Shown here piece after piece: positions 33,343 through 43,427 of a DNA stretch of 64,000 bases. Numbering within the stretch: position 1 is the first letter of the stretch; every line of letters starts with the position of its first letter. The position numbers and the translations under genes were made by a program. Source of the stretch: Allomyces macrogynus ATCC 38327 (Eukaryota > Blastocladiomycota > Blastocladiomycetes > Blastocladiales > Blastocladiaceae); assembly GCA_000151295.1 (NCBI GenBank), contig GG745335.1, forward strand, positions 225,838-289,837, read 5' to 3'. The notes below the pieces were generated by a model that had not been told where the DNA came from, ran no database searches, and worked only from the letters and a program-made list of their open reading frames with translations.

Positions 33343-34023
33343 TCTGATCCGATCCCGCGCGTGCCTGGCGCATTCATTCATTTTGTTTCTATGCCGTTGT
33401 TGGCGGTGTCTGGTTTGCTTTGCTTGCGTTGCTGTTTGGGGGGTGTCACCAAAAGTTTTCACCAATGGATTGGGTGGGTTTCCTTTTGCCCTGCGTCTGC
33501 GTTGCCGTTTGTGATCAAATGTTTTCCGCAGGGCGATAACTCCGTGCATCTCTTGCTCTCAGAGTTATCCGTGTCTCCAGTGTGAAAATTTTGTATTTGT
33601 TCCTGTGCTGTCGCTGCATTTGGACCTTGAATTTTCCCTTTCAAACTATCAGCGCTGATAGAATGCGGTGTTTGGCGTGCTGACGTTACCGATGCGGCGC
33701 AGGGAGAGGGAGGCAAGGCGCGCTACGAACGTTCGTATCAGAACGACAATGGCGGCCGCCTTCAGAGGATCTATGATTAGGGATGCTTCAGGCGGACGAT
33801 AGCGGAGTCGCGACCCTGCTCTGTCCTACTCCCAACTCGTCGAGCGCTAAGATCGATGGCTTGGATGCATTATCTACACGGGCGAGAAATGCAAAGCCGT
33901 GACCATCCACGCGGCCGCAGCATTCGAAGATCAAACCCAACAAGCAAAGAATGACGAAAAACACGGGCCAAAGCTCGATTCCCTCCACTGCACATTCACT
34001 GGCGAATTGTCGGCGCGCGTCCG
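32389..34023. repeat. Inverted repeat, left arm (1,635 bp)
   Basis: Base x in this arm pairs with base 69794 minus x in the right arm (35771-37405). Long ORFs in several frames translate identically in both arms (for example 32602-33549 and 36245-37192), so I see no difference between them. The arm holds the last 317 codons of the multicopper oxidase and 681 bp of its 3' flank. Confidence 0.95.
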
Positions 34024-34478
34024 AGGAGTCCATTCGACGCCGTGAGCACGCGATCCATCCCACTCCGACGCGCTCAACCCGCGAGAACTCAGCGGCCAAA
34101 CAGGGTGGAGAAAGTGAGCAAATGAATGCTGGTTCAGCTCGCCGCGACTTAGGCGCACAACTCCGCTTCCCGCCGTTCATTCGCTGTCCGAGGGTTCGAC
34201 CGGGACGAGCTTGCGCGGGTGCGCCAAGTGTGATGGATGTGTGACTCGTGTTGCGGGGTCCTGCTTTTGCAGAGATAGTCCAAGGTCCTACGAGCTGAAG
34301 ATTTGATTTCTTGCAGAAGTGACAGGGAGCAACGGGGCCGTTTCAGATCTCATTTGTCAGAATGGGACCGAATCGTATTGGGCAGAGAATGCTGAAATCA
34401 AAACCAACAGAATATCATCGCAAGACTTGGCACGTGGTAAGGAACATGCACCTACACGGCACTAGCAAGCTTTGCCTT
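34024..34478. other. Inverted-repeat spacer, 3' of BTB copy 2
   Basis: Start of the 1,747-bp spacer. A minus-strand ORF with one hydrophobic segment (WPVFFVILCLLGLIFECCG) begins here and runs into the left arm (to 33788). The equivalent ORF in the right arm (35731-36006) has a different N terminus, so it is probably fortuitous. Confidence 0.3.
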
Positions 34479-35624
34479 CTAAAGCCCCGTGAGCCCATCG
34501 TTGCTCTCGAAATCCTCGTCGCGCACGCCACACGTCGCCTTGGTCGCCCCCAGCTCCTGGAACTGCGCCTCGAGCAGCGCGACGAGCTGCCGGTTGATGG
34601 CGAGCGTCAACGCCTTGAGTTCGAGCATCTGCGCGAGCTCAAACATGTTGCGCCACGTCGGGTACTCGAGCTTGGTCGGGTCGCACGAGAAAGAGCGTAC
34701 GCGCTTGAGCGCGCCCTTAGGCAGCGGCGTTCCCGGCAGCCAACCCGAATAGATGTGAATGAACGTGAGCGCGACGGCAGCCGCGTGCCACGACGTGAAC
34801 TTGATCGGGTCCTCGGTCTTGGGGGCCGACTCTGCCCAGTCGCCCGAGAACATCGTGCGAAAGAAAGGCGAGGCGCGCGCGAGCATCATGAGCGACGCGT
34901 ACAGCGGCCCCGGTGCGTCCTTGGCGAGGAAATAGCAGTCGCAGAGCGTTGGGTCGTTGAGGAACGCGAGAAACCCGAGTGAGTGGGGCAGCAACATCGA
35001 ATGGTCAACGCCCGACGCGAGAGAGGCCTGGGCCGTCAGGTTGATGGTGACCGCCAGCGACATGTTGCTGAAGTAGCTGTTGGCTGAGATGGTCTTTTCG
35101 AGTAACGGCGAAATGACACAGACACCCGAGTGTAAGGGATCGACATTCATCGAGAATGGATACGATTCGGTCCTCTTCCCGCCATAAATGCACGAAGCAG
35201 ACCACGTGTACCCAAATGCACAAGAAATGGCGAGCGCTTTGCCGTCAAGAACCTTGGGCACCGTCTTGCCCTCCCAGAAGAGGACCAAACCAAACTCCAT
35301 TGCGACATTCTTGCCAATTGCGGTGTTGTAACTGTCGTCCTCGCATGGATCCAAATGGCCCGTCTTTGGCTGCAGGAACATAAACAACGAGAACCCATGC
35401 GCCGACTTGATGACTGACGACAACGTGGGGGGAACGGAACTGGTCGAGCGACTTGAAGGGAATGAAATTGAGTTGTTCCCAGGACTTTCGAACCGATAGT
35501 TGAGTTTTCGACGCGTCTCGGAGACAATTTTCGCGTTCGTAAACTGTCCGGCCAGGACATCGTTGCAAGGGAGATGTTGTCGGGTCAGTTTGATGAGCAG
35601 ACAAGTGCACAAGCGAGGAATCAA
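34479..35624 (-). CDS. BTB/POZ-domain protein (copy 2), 5' end uncertain
   Basis: A 381-codon minus-strand frame ending at 34479. The BTB region has LGFLAFLNDPTLCDCYFLA, LYASLMMLARASPFFRTMFS and LTFIHIYSGW, paralogous to the BTB gene at 1920-2975. An upstream portion (HGFSLFMFLQPKTGHL, FTWSAS-like strands) could be a MATH-type domain, but I am not sure. The open frame begins at a TTG just after an in-frame TGA; the first ATG in frame is about 80 codons in. The true start is therefore either internal or on an upstream exon, and the inverted-repeat junction at 35771, only about 150 bp upstream, may have cut it off. Confidence 0.6.
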   Translation of the reverse strand: MIPRLCTCLLIKLTRQHLPCNDVLAGQFTNAKIVSETRRKLNYRFESPGNNSISFPSSRSTSSVPPTLSSVIKSAHGFSLFMFLQPKTGHLDPCEDDSYNTAIGKNVAMEFGLVLFWEGKTVPKVLDGKALAISCAFGYTWSASCIYGGKRTESYPFSMNVDPLHSGVCVISPLLEKTISANSYFSNMSLAVTINLTAQASLASGVDHSMLLPHSLGFLAFLNDPTLCDCYFLAKDAPGPLYASLMMLARASPFFRTMFSGDWAESAPKTEDPIKFTSWHAAAVALTFIHIYSGWLPGTPLPKGALKRVRSFSCDPTKLEYPTWRNMFELAQMLELKALTLAINRQLVALLEAQFQELGATKATCGVRDEDFESNDGLTGL

Positions 35625-35770
35625 GTGCGCTCAACGATGACGAGAGATCTCATGCTCTGAGGGCGTGACGGACATACCGCTTGGTCGGACATGATGAGTA
35701 TTTGCAGCAACGGCGAGGGGCAAGGGTCAGGTGAACGGGCAAGAGAGGCGCGGTCGGAGAAGGAGCTTCC

Positions 35771-37405
35771 CGGACGCGCGCCGACAATTCGCCAGTGAAT
35801 GTGCAGTGGAGGGAATCGAGCTTTGGCCCGTGTTTTTCGTCATTCTTTGCTTGTTGGGTTTGATCTTCGAATGCTGCGGCCGCGTGGATGGTCACGGCTT
35901 TGCATTTCTCGCCCGTGTAGATAATGCATCCAAGCCATCGATCTTAGCGCTCGACGAGTTGGGAGTAGGACAGAGCAGGGTCGCGACTCCGCTATCGTCC
36001 GCCTGAAGCATCCCTAATCATAGATCCTCTGAAGGCGGCCGCCATTGTCGTTCTGATACGAACGTTCGTAGCGCGCCTTGCCTCCCTCTCCCTGCGCCGC
36101 ATCGGTAACGTCAGCACGCCAAACACCGCATTCTATCAGCGCTGATAGTTTGAAAGGGAAAATTCAAGGTCCAAATGCAGCGACAGCACAGGAACAAATA
36201 CAAAATTTTCACACTGGAGACACGGATAACTCTGAGAGCAAGAGATGCACGGAGTTATCGCCCTGCGGAAAACATTTGATCACAAACGGCAACGCAGACG
36301 CAGGGCAAAAGGAAACCCACCCAATCCATTGGTGAAAACTTTTGGTGACACCCCCCAAACAGCAACGCAAGCAAAGCAAACCAGACACCGCCAACAACGG
36401 CATAGAAACAAAATGAATGAATGCGCCAGGCACGCGCGGGATCGGATCAGATCAGGGATGGCGTGCAGTCTTGGCGGCGACCTGACGCGCGCTCTCATGG
36501 CGCCCGGCATTCTTGCCAGCGACGGCGCCGCGCAGGTCGTGATCCTTGAGCTTGGTCATGCCAATCTTGAGCGCCGGCGGCAGCGGCTTGCCAAACCAGA
36601 CCGTCTTGTTACTGGACTTGGCCGTCCCGACACCGTGGTTCGAGACCGCGGTCGCGTTCCCGCGCGCACCGTGCTTGCCCGTCGTCGTGATCGTCGTCGA
36701 GTTGTCGGGCAAGCGAATGTTGCTCGCTTCGGCAATCACTTTGCTCAGCGGCACCGGCCCAATCGCCTCGGGCGCCGGCACGCTCGAGAAATTGGCGGGC
36801 GCGGCGGCGCCCCACCCGTGCCCATGCACCCCGGCGTGCTCATTCTTGTGAATGCGGAAGAACGCAATCATCCCGCCGTCGAAATGGACATTGACGTGGC
36901 AGTGCAGCATCCACTGGCCCGGGTCGTCCATGCGCGCGTCGGCGACATGGAACGTGGCCGGGAACAGCTCAATCGTGTCGCGGCGGTGGCCCTCCATGAT
37001 GGCCGTGATCCCGTGCCAGTGCAGCACGTGGATGTCGAGGAACGTGCCGAGCCCGAGCTGGTACCACCGCACGTACTCGTTTTGCTTGAAATCGAGACCT
37101 GGCAGGTTGCCCCACCCGAGCCCATTGATCTGGTGCATGCGGTTCGACTCTTCGAACGTGCCAAACCCGCCGCCGAGCTCGTTGAGCGTTGACGTATTCG
37201 TGCCCGTCGGGCCGCCGACGACACCGCCCGTTGCGCGCGAGAGCGACCCAGCGATCCGCTGCTCCTCGAGCGTCAGCGTCGCGTTACCGGCGTAACGCTC
37301 CACGTTGAGCGCGAGGTAGGGCGACAGCGTCTCGGCCATGACGACCCAGTAAGTCACAATCTCGCGCTGCACCGGGAACAGAACCGAGTTGAACCGCGGC
37401 TTGTT
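35771..37405. repeat. Inverted repeat, right arm (1,635 bp)
   Basis: Reverse complement of 32389-34023. It covers the 3' half and the 3' flank of the intact multicopper oxidase gene. Identity stops at 37405/32389 on the outside and 35771/34023 on the inside. Confidence 0.95.
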
Positions 37406-38230
37406 GCGGCCATCAAGCACGCCGCGGTTCTTGTAGACGACCAGTGCGCCGTAGAGCCCCGCGTAAATGTCATTATCCGAGACGTGCGAGTGGTACGCCC
37501 ACACAATCGAATCGAGGTCGAGCGGGCCCGGACCAGCACGATCGGGCACAAACCACAGGTACGTGAACGTCTCGCCCGGCGCGACCCTCGCGCCGCGGCC
37601 GTTGATGCTACCCCCGACAGCCCCCTCAGAATTCTTGTCGTAGAGCGCGGCGTGCGGGTGCAGACTGAAGTCGAACCGCGCATTGTTCTTGAAGACGACG
37701 CGCAAAGTATCGCCGACCTCGGCGCGAATAGTCGGGCCGACGATCCCGAGCGACGGGTCCTCCTTGGGCTTGCGCTTGGTGAAGGTCGCGTCCTCGTACT
37801 CTTGGTAAATGGCCTTGATGTACTTGCGCCCGATCCGGCCGGGGATCTCCTGCCTCGTAAACGGCGCGGCGAGCGGGCTCGTGTCGATCGGCAGCATCGC
37901 GAAATTGTCCATGCCTGTCGGAGCATAGTCCCATTCGACCTCGTCGGCGGCAATGTAGTAGGTGCGCACGGTGCACGGTACAATCTCGGGCACGCAAAGA
38001 TGCAGGTCGGACGTGGTCAGGACCGCGGACGAGGACGACGACGGAGACGACGACTTGAACGACTTGGACGACGACGGGCTGCCGTGCGTATTGCCGTGCG
38101 CATTGCCGTGCGCGGCCTTGGACGATGGCGGAGGGACGGGAGTCGCGTGCGTGAACGTGGCCGCGAGCAGGAGCGTCGTCGCGGCAGCTGCGAGGAGCAT
38201 CGTGGCTGCGGCGCCAAAGTGGCCGCGCAT
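36452..38230 (-). CDS. Secreted multicopper oxidase, ceruloplasmin/hephaestin type
   Basis: A 592-residue copper oxidase, probably a ferroxidase. A signal peptide (MRGHFGAAATMLLAAAATTL...) is followed by a His/Gly- and Ser/Lys-rich linker (HGNAHGNTHG) and then RTYYIAADEVEWDYAP, the hephaestin/ceruloplasmin entry strand. Copper ligands are visible in order: LHPHA, YHSHV, HVLHWHG and HCHVNVHFDGGM (type 1 Cys plus the His-Cys-His pair). EESNRMHQINGL is the signature preceding the last domain. A Lys-rich tail of about 120 residues follows the last ligand. A longer open frame to 38995 exists, but the TATA box at 38367-38373 and the conserved leader of the 20522 remnant fix the start at 38230. Two broken copies are in this window (20522, 32389). 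Confidence 0.9.
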   Translation of the reverse strand: MRGHFGAAATMLLAAAATTLLLAATFTHATPVPPPSSKAAHGNAHGNTHGSPSSSKSFKSSSPSSSSSAVLTTSDLHLCVPEIVPCTVRTYYIAADEVEWDYAPTGMDNFAMLPIDTSPLAAPFTRQEIPGRIGRKYIKAIYQEYEDATFTKRKPKEDPSLGIVGPTIRAEVGDTLRVVFKNNARFDFSLHPHAALYDKNSEGAVGGSINGRGARVAPGETFTYLWFVPDRAGPGPLDLDSIVWAYHSHVSDNDIYAGLYGALVVYKNRGVLDGRNKPRFNSVLFPVQREIVTYWVVMAETLSPYLALNVERYAGNATLTLEEQRIAGSLSRATGGVVGGPTGTNTSTLNELGGGFGTFEESNRMHQINGLGWGNLPGLDFKQNEYVRWYQLGLGTFLDIHVLHWHGITAIMEGHRRDTIELFPATFHVADARMDDPGQWMLHCHVNVHFDGGMIAFFRIHKNEHAGVHGHGWGAAAPANFSSVPAPEAIGPVPLSKVIAEASNIRLPDNSTTITTTGKHGARGNATAVSNHGVGTAKSSNKTVWFGKPLPPALKIGMTKLKDHDLRGAVAGKNAGRHESARQVAAKTARHP

Positions 38231-38366
38231 GGTGGAGAAGCGACAGAGCGTGCAAGCGGGACCGGGTGCGGGGGTAAGAAGGCCGTGCGAGTGTTGCGAG
38301 GTGGAGAAGAGCGAGCGAGTCGAGCCGAGGGCGACGAGGTCGGTCGGAGCGTCGGGTGCGTGCTGC

Positions 38367-38373
38367 ATATATA
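38367..38373 (-). promoter_or_regulatory. TATA box of the multicopper oxidase gene
   Basis: TATATAT on the minus strand, 137 bp upstream of the ATG, at the same place as the TATAAAT of the remnant gene (20385). Confidence 0.55.
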
Positions 38374-39277
38374 CCAGCGGCGCTGGCGGAGCGTCGCGGC
38401 AAACGAGAATCAAAAAAAAGCGCAGTGGGGCGAGCGGGCGGCGGCGGCGGTGCCGCGGCACTGGTTGTCGCCACGATGACGACGGGATCCATGGCCGACC
38501 GACCGCAAGCTGGTGCGCGCACCCGCCAATGGATCCCGCTTGGCACCGGAAATCGCGCACCGACAGCGCACCGGATCGACAAGGGGAGCGGTTGTTCTTT
38601 GTCATCGCAAAGGCGAACGTGCACGTTGAATCCCTCGTGGCGCGCGCGCGGGCAGCGTTGTTGTTGGCTGGCCGCTGGCGTGGATCAGCGGAGCCAACGC
38701 ATCCCGCTGCTGGCGCCCGTTGTCTTGTTGAGCTGGCCGGGGCGCGGGCACGTCCATTTGTGCGTTGCCGGGTGCGCTTCTTCGTGTCGCGCTCTGTCGT
38801 GGACCCTTGATGATGACTTTTCGTCGGTAGTTCCACTTGGAGGGCCGCTGCTGCAGACGTGGCTGCACGACCGTGCAGACGACTTAATCGCGCCTTTGCA
38901 ACAAGTCGAGCTGGGTAAAGACCGGACGGCGGCCGTCTGTCGTCGAGCCGCGAGTGCTGCGACGTTTGTGGTGGAGATGCGCACGGACAACCCAACCAGC
39001 GGTGATCATGGCAGCAGAGCCCGTAGCAGAGATGCGCTGAAAACAGGAGCGCTTGGGTATGGCATGGCCTCGGCGCCGACTATCGCGGCAAAGCCGACGG
39101 CGTGGCGTCGCCATAGGCGTCAGATGGTTCCTGTGGCGCGGTCTCTTGCGTCCAGCTGGCACTCGGCAGCACGGCGACGACGACGACGCCAAAGGCGATC
39201 AGAAACGACACGACGATAATTTTCACAGCACTACTTGGCGCAATCGCCCTCCACACCCGCGCACGACAGCACGCAAG
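38374..39277. other. Divergent intergenic region (oxidase / sensor protein)
   Basis: Shared upstream region of two divergent genes. ORFs of 280-330 codons run through it on both strands but are composition-driven and unlike any family I know. Confidence 0.4.
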
Positions 39278-41567
39278 ATGGCTTCTGCAAATGCGACCCC
39301 TTTGGCGCCCTCTACGCCCACACACACCGCCTTCTCGCCCGCCGCTTCCCCGCCGACTACAAACGAAGCTAGCAACCCGCTTCTCACCGCACGCGTGTCT
39401 CCGTCAGTGCGCACGTCGGCCACGTCGCTCGCCGACGGTTCTATCGTCACGGCACCAGGGAGCCCGCCTGCCGAACCCGCGTCGTCGGGCTCCCGTACGG
39501 GTCTTCCAACATCCGCTTCCGCGAGGCGCTCACGAGCCACTACCGGGAACGCGCGGTCCACCCCGAGCATCTATTTCGCCGACGAAGTGGTGGACAATGT
39601 CGGTGGCGACCCGGGTCGACTGGCGACAGCAGGAGACACGCTGTCGGTGGGCGAGCGCGTCGCTTCCACAGCCGAATCCAATCCGGACGAGCTGGCCGTA
39701 CCGGCCGCGAGCCTTGTGCGTCGTGCATCGCTTCTCGCGCAAAACCCGCGCACTGCCGCTGCGCTGGCACTGCACAGGATCAACTTGGGTGGTGCTGCGG
39801 GAGCGGTTCCCGTCGTACGCGACGCTAGGAGTACCAGCACGTCTCATGTCGACTTGAAGGCCGGAAACGGTCCGTTCAGACGTCTCCACAGCCTCATCGC
39901 TGTACGCGTCCCCGACTGCTGACCACGCGCTATCTCCACCCCAAACAGCTGGCACCGAGTGGGTCGGCCTCCCACGATCCGGCCACGTTGGCATTCGGTG
40001 CGCGACCTTCTCCACAGTCCTGGTCGTCGCTGCCATCATGGCCGTCCTTGTCGGTACCGCCTCCGTCTGGCCCGCCGCGCAGGACCTCGACGCGCGCACG
40101 CACGACCGCGCTGCGGACACCCTGCTCGCTGCGCAACACGCCATGCAGCGCACGCTCCTCGACGTGCGCGGGCCCGTCCTCACGCAAATCGCCTACTGGC
40201 GACAACACCCGACCATGTCCGCAAACGTCGCGCGGCGCAACCTCCTCCAGGCGCTACAAGAATCAACCCGGTCCGTTGTCTCGGCCTCCGTGACAATCAC
40301 CGACACCGGCGGTGGCGGGACCGAGTTCGCCGACTTCTACACGTTCGTGCGCAACGGCGCGCGCGTCCCCGTCGCTCTTACCGTCGACGCGTCTGGCACG
40401 CGCACCGAGACGCAAGTCGACACCGACGGGCGGCAAGTACTCGTATACTCGCAGTCGACCAACTACGCGCTCGCAAACCAGACTTGGTGGCAAGTCATGG
40501 ATGCGGCGCTCACGGGCGCGGCCGCTGTGCAAACCACTACCACCGGCACGGCACCGAACGTGACGGCGATCTGGGCCAATTTACCGCTCAGCAACGCCGA
40601 CGCGTGGGTCGCACTCCTCGCCCGCGCGCGGGTCACCACACAACGGTCCGTGACCGTAACTGCCGCCGCGAGTCTCGCCACGCTCGCGTCAGTTTTGGCG
40701 GTGGCGCCCGTCGCGGCTGCAGAGACGGCGGGGAATTCGGGGTCGGCAGTCGCGCCAAACCCGCCGGCAAGTGTCTACCTCGTGGATCCGGTCTCGCAGA
40801 CGCTGATCGCCGCATCGACGGGCTTGAAGGTCACGGAAATGCCCGGGTCGCGCACGCCGTTGCAGGGCCAGATGCCGCTGGCTGCTGTCGCGATGCAGAC
40901 GACGGACGCTTGGGCCGCAAACGTGGCCGCACACGTCAGACAGTATCCCGCGACGTACACAGTGCCCGCAGTGGGGACCGTGGTTCCGGGAACGAAGACC
41001 AGTGCGGCACTGCGCGTGTGGTCGGCACCACTCTTCCCCTCATCCGACGCTGCCATCAGCGACCTCTCCGCACCGCTCGCCACCGCATGGTCCGCGTCCA
41101 CCTCCTCCACCTCACCGACCGTCCGCTCTCTCCTCACCACCGGCGCCGCGTCCCACGCGGGCCACACGTTCCCCGCGACCTGGACGCTCCTGTACGTGGA
41201 GCCGCAAACCACATCGACCGCGCCCACGACGGCCATGATCAACTCGCTGCTCCTGATTGCCGCGACACTCGTTGCCGCCCTCGCGTCGGCGAGTCTGGTC
41301 GTGACGTTCCCGCTCGCGCACCGACTGAATCGCGCTACTCTGATCCTGCGCGCGCTCGCGCATGGGATTCATCCCGAGCTGCGGTTGTTGGCGGCGCCGG
41401 ACCCGCCGGCGCGGCCGAGGGAGATTGTCATGGTGTATGGTGCGATTGCGGCGTTAGCGAAGGCGGGGGAGTTTGTGGGGATGATGGCGTGGGTGGGCGG
41501 GAGGAGGAGTAAAGGGGTTGGAGGGACGGCGGCGGTGGGGCCTCATCGTGTGGGCGGGGCCGGGTGA
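39278..41567 (+). CDS. Two-TM sensor-like protein with HAMP-like end and no output domain
   Basis: Exon 1 39278-39901, 58-nt intron 39902-39959 (GTACGC donor), exon 2 39960-41567; 743 residues. The first 210 are a Ser/Thr/Pro-rich cytosolic region. TM1 (FSTVLVVAAIMAVLVGTASV) is followed by a helical start (ARTHDRAADTLLAAQHAMQ) and about 390 residues of strand-rich sequence that look like a double-Cache type extracellular sensor. TM2 is MINSLLLIAATLVAALASAS, and just inside lies a HAMP-like helix pair (LAHRLNRATLILRALAHGI and EIVMVYGAIAALAKAGEF). In receptor kinases and cyclases this layout precedes a catalytic domain; here a Gly-rich tail and a stop follow at once. A truncated receptor or a stand-alone adaptor are both possible. 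Confidence 0.6.
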
Positions 41568-41865
41568 CTGGGTAGACTTTGCTTTGGCGATGATGAGAGA
41601 TGTGGACTGGGGCGGGCGTCGTGTCAACAGGACTAATTTCGTTTGTTGTGTTGGTCAAAAGGAAGTATACATGGTCAAAGTGCCTGGTGCGTCTGGCTGG
41701 CAGGCATGGCCGGCGGCCAGCGATTGAACTTTCACAACAACAGCCGTCCGAGCGGAGTGTGAGTTTGAGGTGTCTGAGCAGGAGACAGGGGAACATGATT
41801 ACATGACGATGTTGCGAAAAAACTTCTGGTAGGAAACTGGCCCAATCAACCAAAACGTAATTTCA
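41568..41865. other. Short intergenic region
   Basis: Between the sensor gene and tRNA-Ser. The only element noted is an AAAA run at about 41852-41855, i.e. TTTT on the tRNA strand, a likely Pol III stop 11 nt past the tRNA. Confidence 0.4.
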
Positions 41866-41947
41866 CGACAACAGCAGGGTTCGAACCTGCGCACCACAAG
41901 GGTAATCGATTAGTAGTCGATCGCCTTAACCACTCGGCCATGTTGTC
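41866..41947 (-). tRNA. tRNA-Ser, anticodon ACT
   Basis: An 82-nt class II cloverleaf on the minus strand. Acceptor GACAACA pairs with TGTTGTC, discriminator G; D arm GCC/GGC; anticodon stem ATCGA/TCGAT with loop CTACTAA, anticodon ACT; variable arm of 14 nt; T arm GCAGG-TTCGAAC-CCTGC. A box TGGCCGAGTGG and B box are both perfect, and TTTT follows about 11 nt downstream. ACU (or ICU after editing) reads Ser AGY codons, which eukaryotes normally read with GCU. Confidence 0.88.
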
Positions 41948-42566
41948 CAGTCCATTCCGACTTGTTGTGTCAGCTGGTAAAACTTATATAAACCACTGGC
42001 CATTATTGGAATGGTCAGTAGGGCTCAGGTCTCGTTTTGCGTCATCCCCACTTCGTTGAGCGGAACAGCCATATCCGGGACCCTGTTTTTGGCTGCGGAG
42101 ACCCCATTTCATGGTCACTCCACCCCATTCAACAACCACGACCAAATCGCGCGCCCATCTCATTTGTCGATCCCGCACGCTGCCACCAACCCACGCCGCG
42201 CTCTTCGCCCACAACTTGGCGCACTCGATTCCTCACGAAGTGCCCACCACCGGCACGGGCCCATGCTGCAAGCGGAGCACCGACGTGTCAGTCAACCATG
42301 TCCTCGCCGCACTTTCCGCCGCAGCCGCCGCCGGCCAACACGGGACCGGGCACCTCTCGTACACCGCCCGAAATGCCACGATGTTTTGCGGGCACCGTCG
42401 TTTGAACAAAGCGAAGTACACGGGTCTTGGACTCGCCAAGACACGGTTGCAAACCGATACGCCTTACGCTGTTGATGAGTCGTAGCATGTTGAGGCGAGC
42501 TAACCACATATCGGGCTCAGAGGGAGGTAACTTCTTAATGAGGTGGGGCGCTCGAGACAGGAGTTA
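41948..42566. other. Region between tRNA-Ser and gap
   Basis: Contains a TATATAA at 41985-41991 and, 120 bp on, an ATG at 42111 opening a 124-codon plus-strand frame to 42485. That TATA-to-ATG spacing is the same as for the other TATA genes here, but the protein (Thr/His/Ala-rich) matches nothing, so I only flag it. Confidence 0.3.
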
Positions 42567-42666
42567 NNNNNNNNNNNNNNNNNNNNNNNNNNNNNNNNNN
42601 NNNNNNNNNNNNNNNNNNNNNNNNNNNNNNNNNNNNNNNNNNNNNNNNNNNNNNNNNNNNNNNNNN
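42567..42666. other. Assembly gap (100 N)
   Basis: Run of exactly 100 N, the usual size for a gap of unknown length. It ends 21 bp before the LSM1 ATG and so hides the LSM1 promoter. Confidence 1.
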
Positions 42667-42687
42667 CCGGGGTCGGCCGTCTCGGAA

Positions 42688-43368
42688 ATGGTGTTGCCGG
42701 GGTCGGCGTCGCTGTTAGATTGTATCGACAGTATGTACTAGCGCGGCGAGGACGGTGGTCACGCTGGGTCGCAACACCCGGCGTCACGAACAGTCCGCCG
42801 TAATTGCGCTGGTTTTCGGCGAGAGCTTGAACTGTGTGATCGCGCACGAGCGACCCACGACGTCTTGCTGCTGGTCTCCGTCGCCGATATATTCTGACCG
42901 CGTCCGCTCCCGCTCACGGCGCTCGCTCTCTTGACCGACCAGAACGGCTTCTCGTGATCCTGCGCGACGGGCGCAACCTGACGGGCATCTTGCGATCCTA
43001 CGATCAATTCGGTACGCCTTGCGCGCCCCTTCTGGCACCCTTCCCCCCACCTCCCTCCTGACTCGTTCGTCGCGTCGCTCGCAGCCAACCTCGTCTTCCA
43101 GGACACGATCGAGCGCATCTACGCGGGCGACTGCTACGGCGACATCCCGCGCGGCGTATTCCTGGTCCGCGGCGAGAACGTGGTCCTGCTCGGCGAGATT
43201 GACGGCGACCGCGAGGACGCGATGCCGATACGCGAGGCGCCGATCGAGGACGTGCTCAGTATGCAGCGCACGGCGTTGGACGCGCGGCAGGCGACGCTCG
43301 CGATTGAGGCCAAGGCACTGCATGCCAAGGGGTTCTGTACGGATCATGACAAGAATGACATGTATTGA
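42688..43368 (+). CDS. LSM1: U6 snRNA-associated Sm-like protein LSm1
   Basis: Subunit of the cytoplasmic Lsm1-7 ring that binds oligoadenylated mRNA 3' ends and promotes decapping. Exons 42688-42730, 42943-43011 and 43085-43368; introns of 212 and 73 nt. The tiny first exon encodes [14 protein letters not shown]; splicing to AAACGG gives [20 protein letters not shown], and the second splice gives [35 protein letters not shown] is the Sm2 motif. Total 131 residues, as in the human and yeast proteins (about 133-170). The C terminus is the Lsm1-type helix. Confidence 0.93.
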
Positions 43369-43391
43369 TGCGTAGATACATTTGGCCACAG

Positions 43392-43395
<4 letters not shown>

Positions 43396-43426
<31 letters not shown>
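43396..43426. repeat. Poly-T homopolymer, 31 nt
   Basis: Uninterrupted run of 31 T directly 3' of LSM1. Confidence 0.95.

Positions 43427-43427
<1 letters not shown>

Noticed and set aside
33788..34180. ORF with one hydrophobic segment at the inner edge of each repeat arm (also 35731-36006)
   Set aside because: The N termini differ between copies because they lie outside the arms, and it sits in the 3' flank of the oxidase; more likely chance.
38231..38995. Upstream extension of the oxidase frame to 38995
   Set aside because: The TATA box and leader lie inside it, and the homologous remnant at 20522 shares the start at 38230, where a signal peptide begins.
43396..43426. Poly-T tract as a retroposon poly-A tail
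   Set aside because: No retroposed gene or target-site duplication is visible next to it; it is simply 3' of LSM1.
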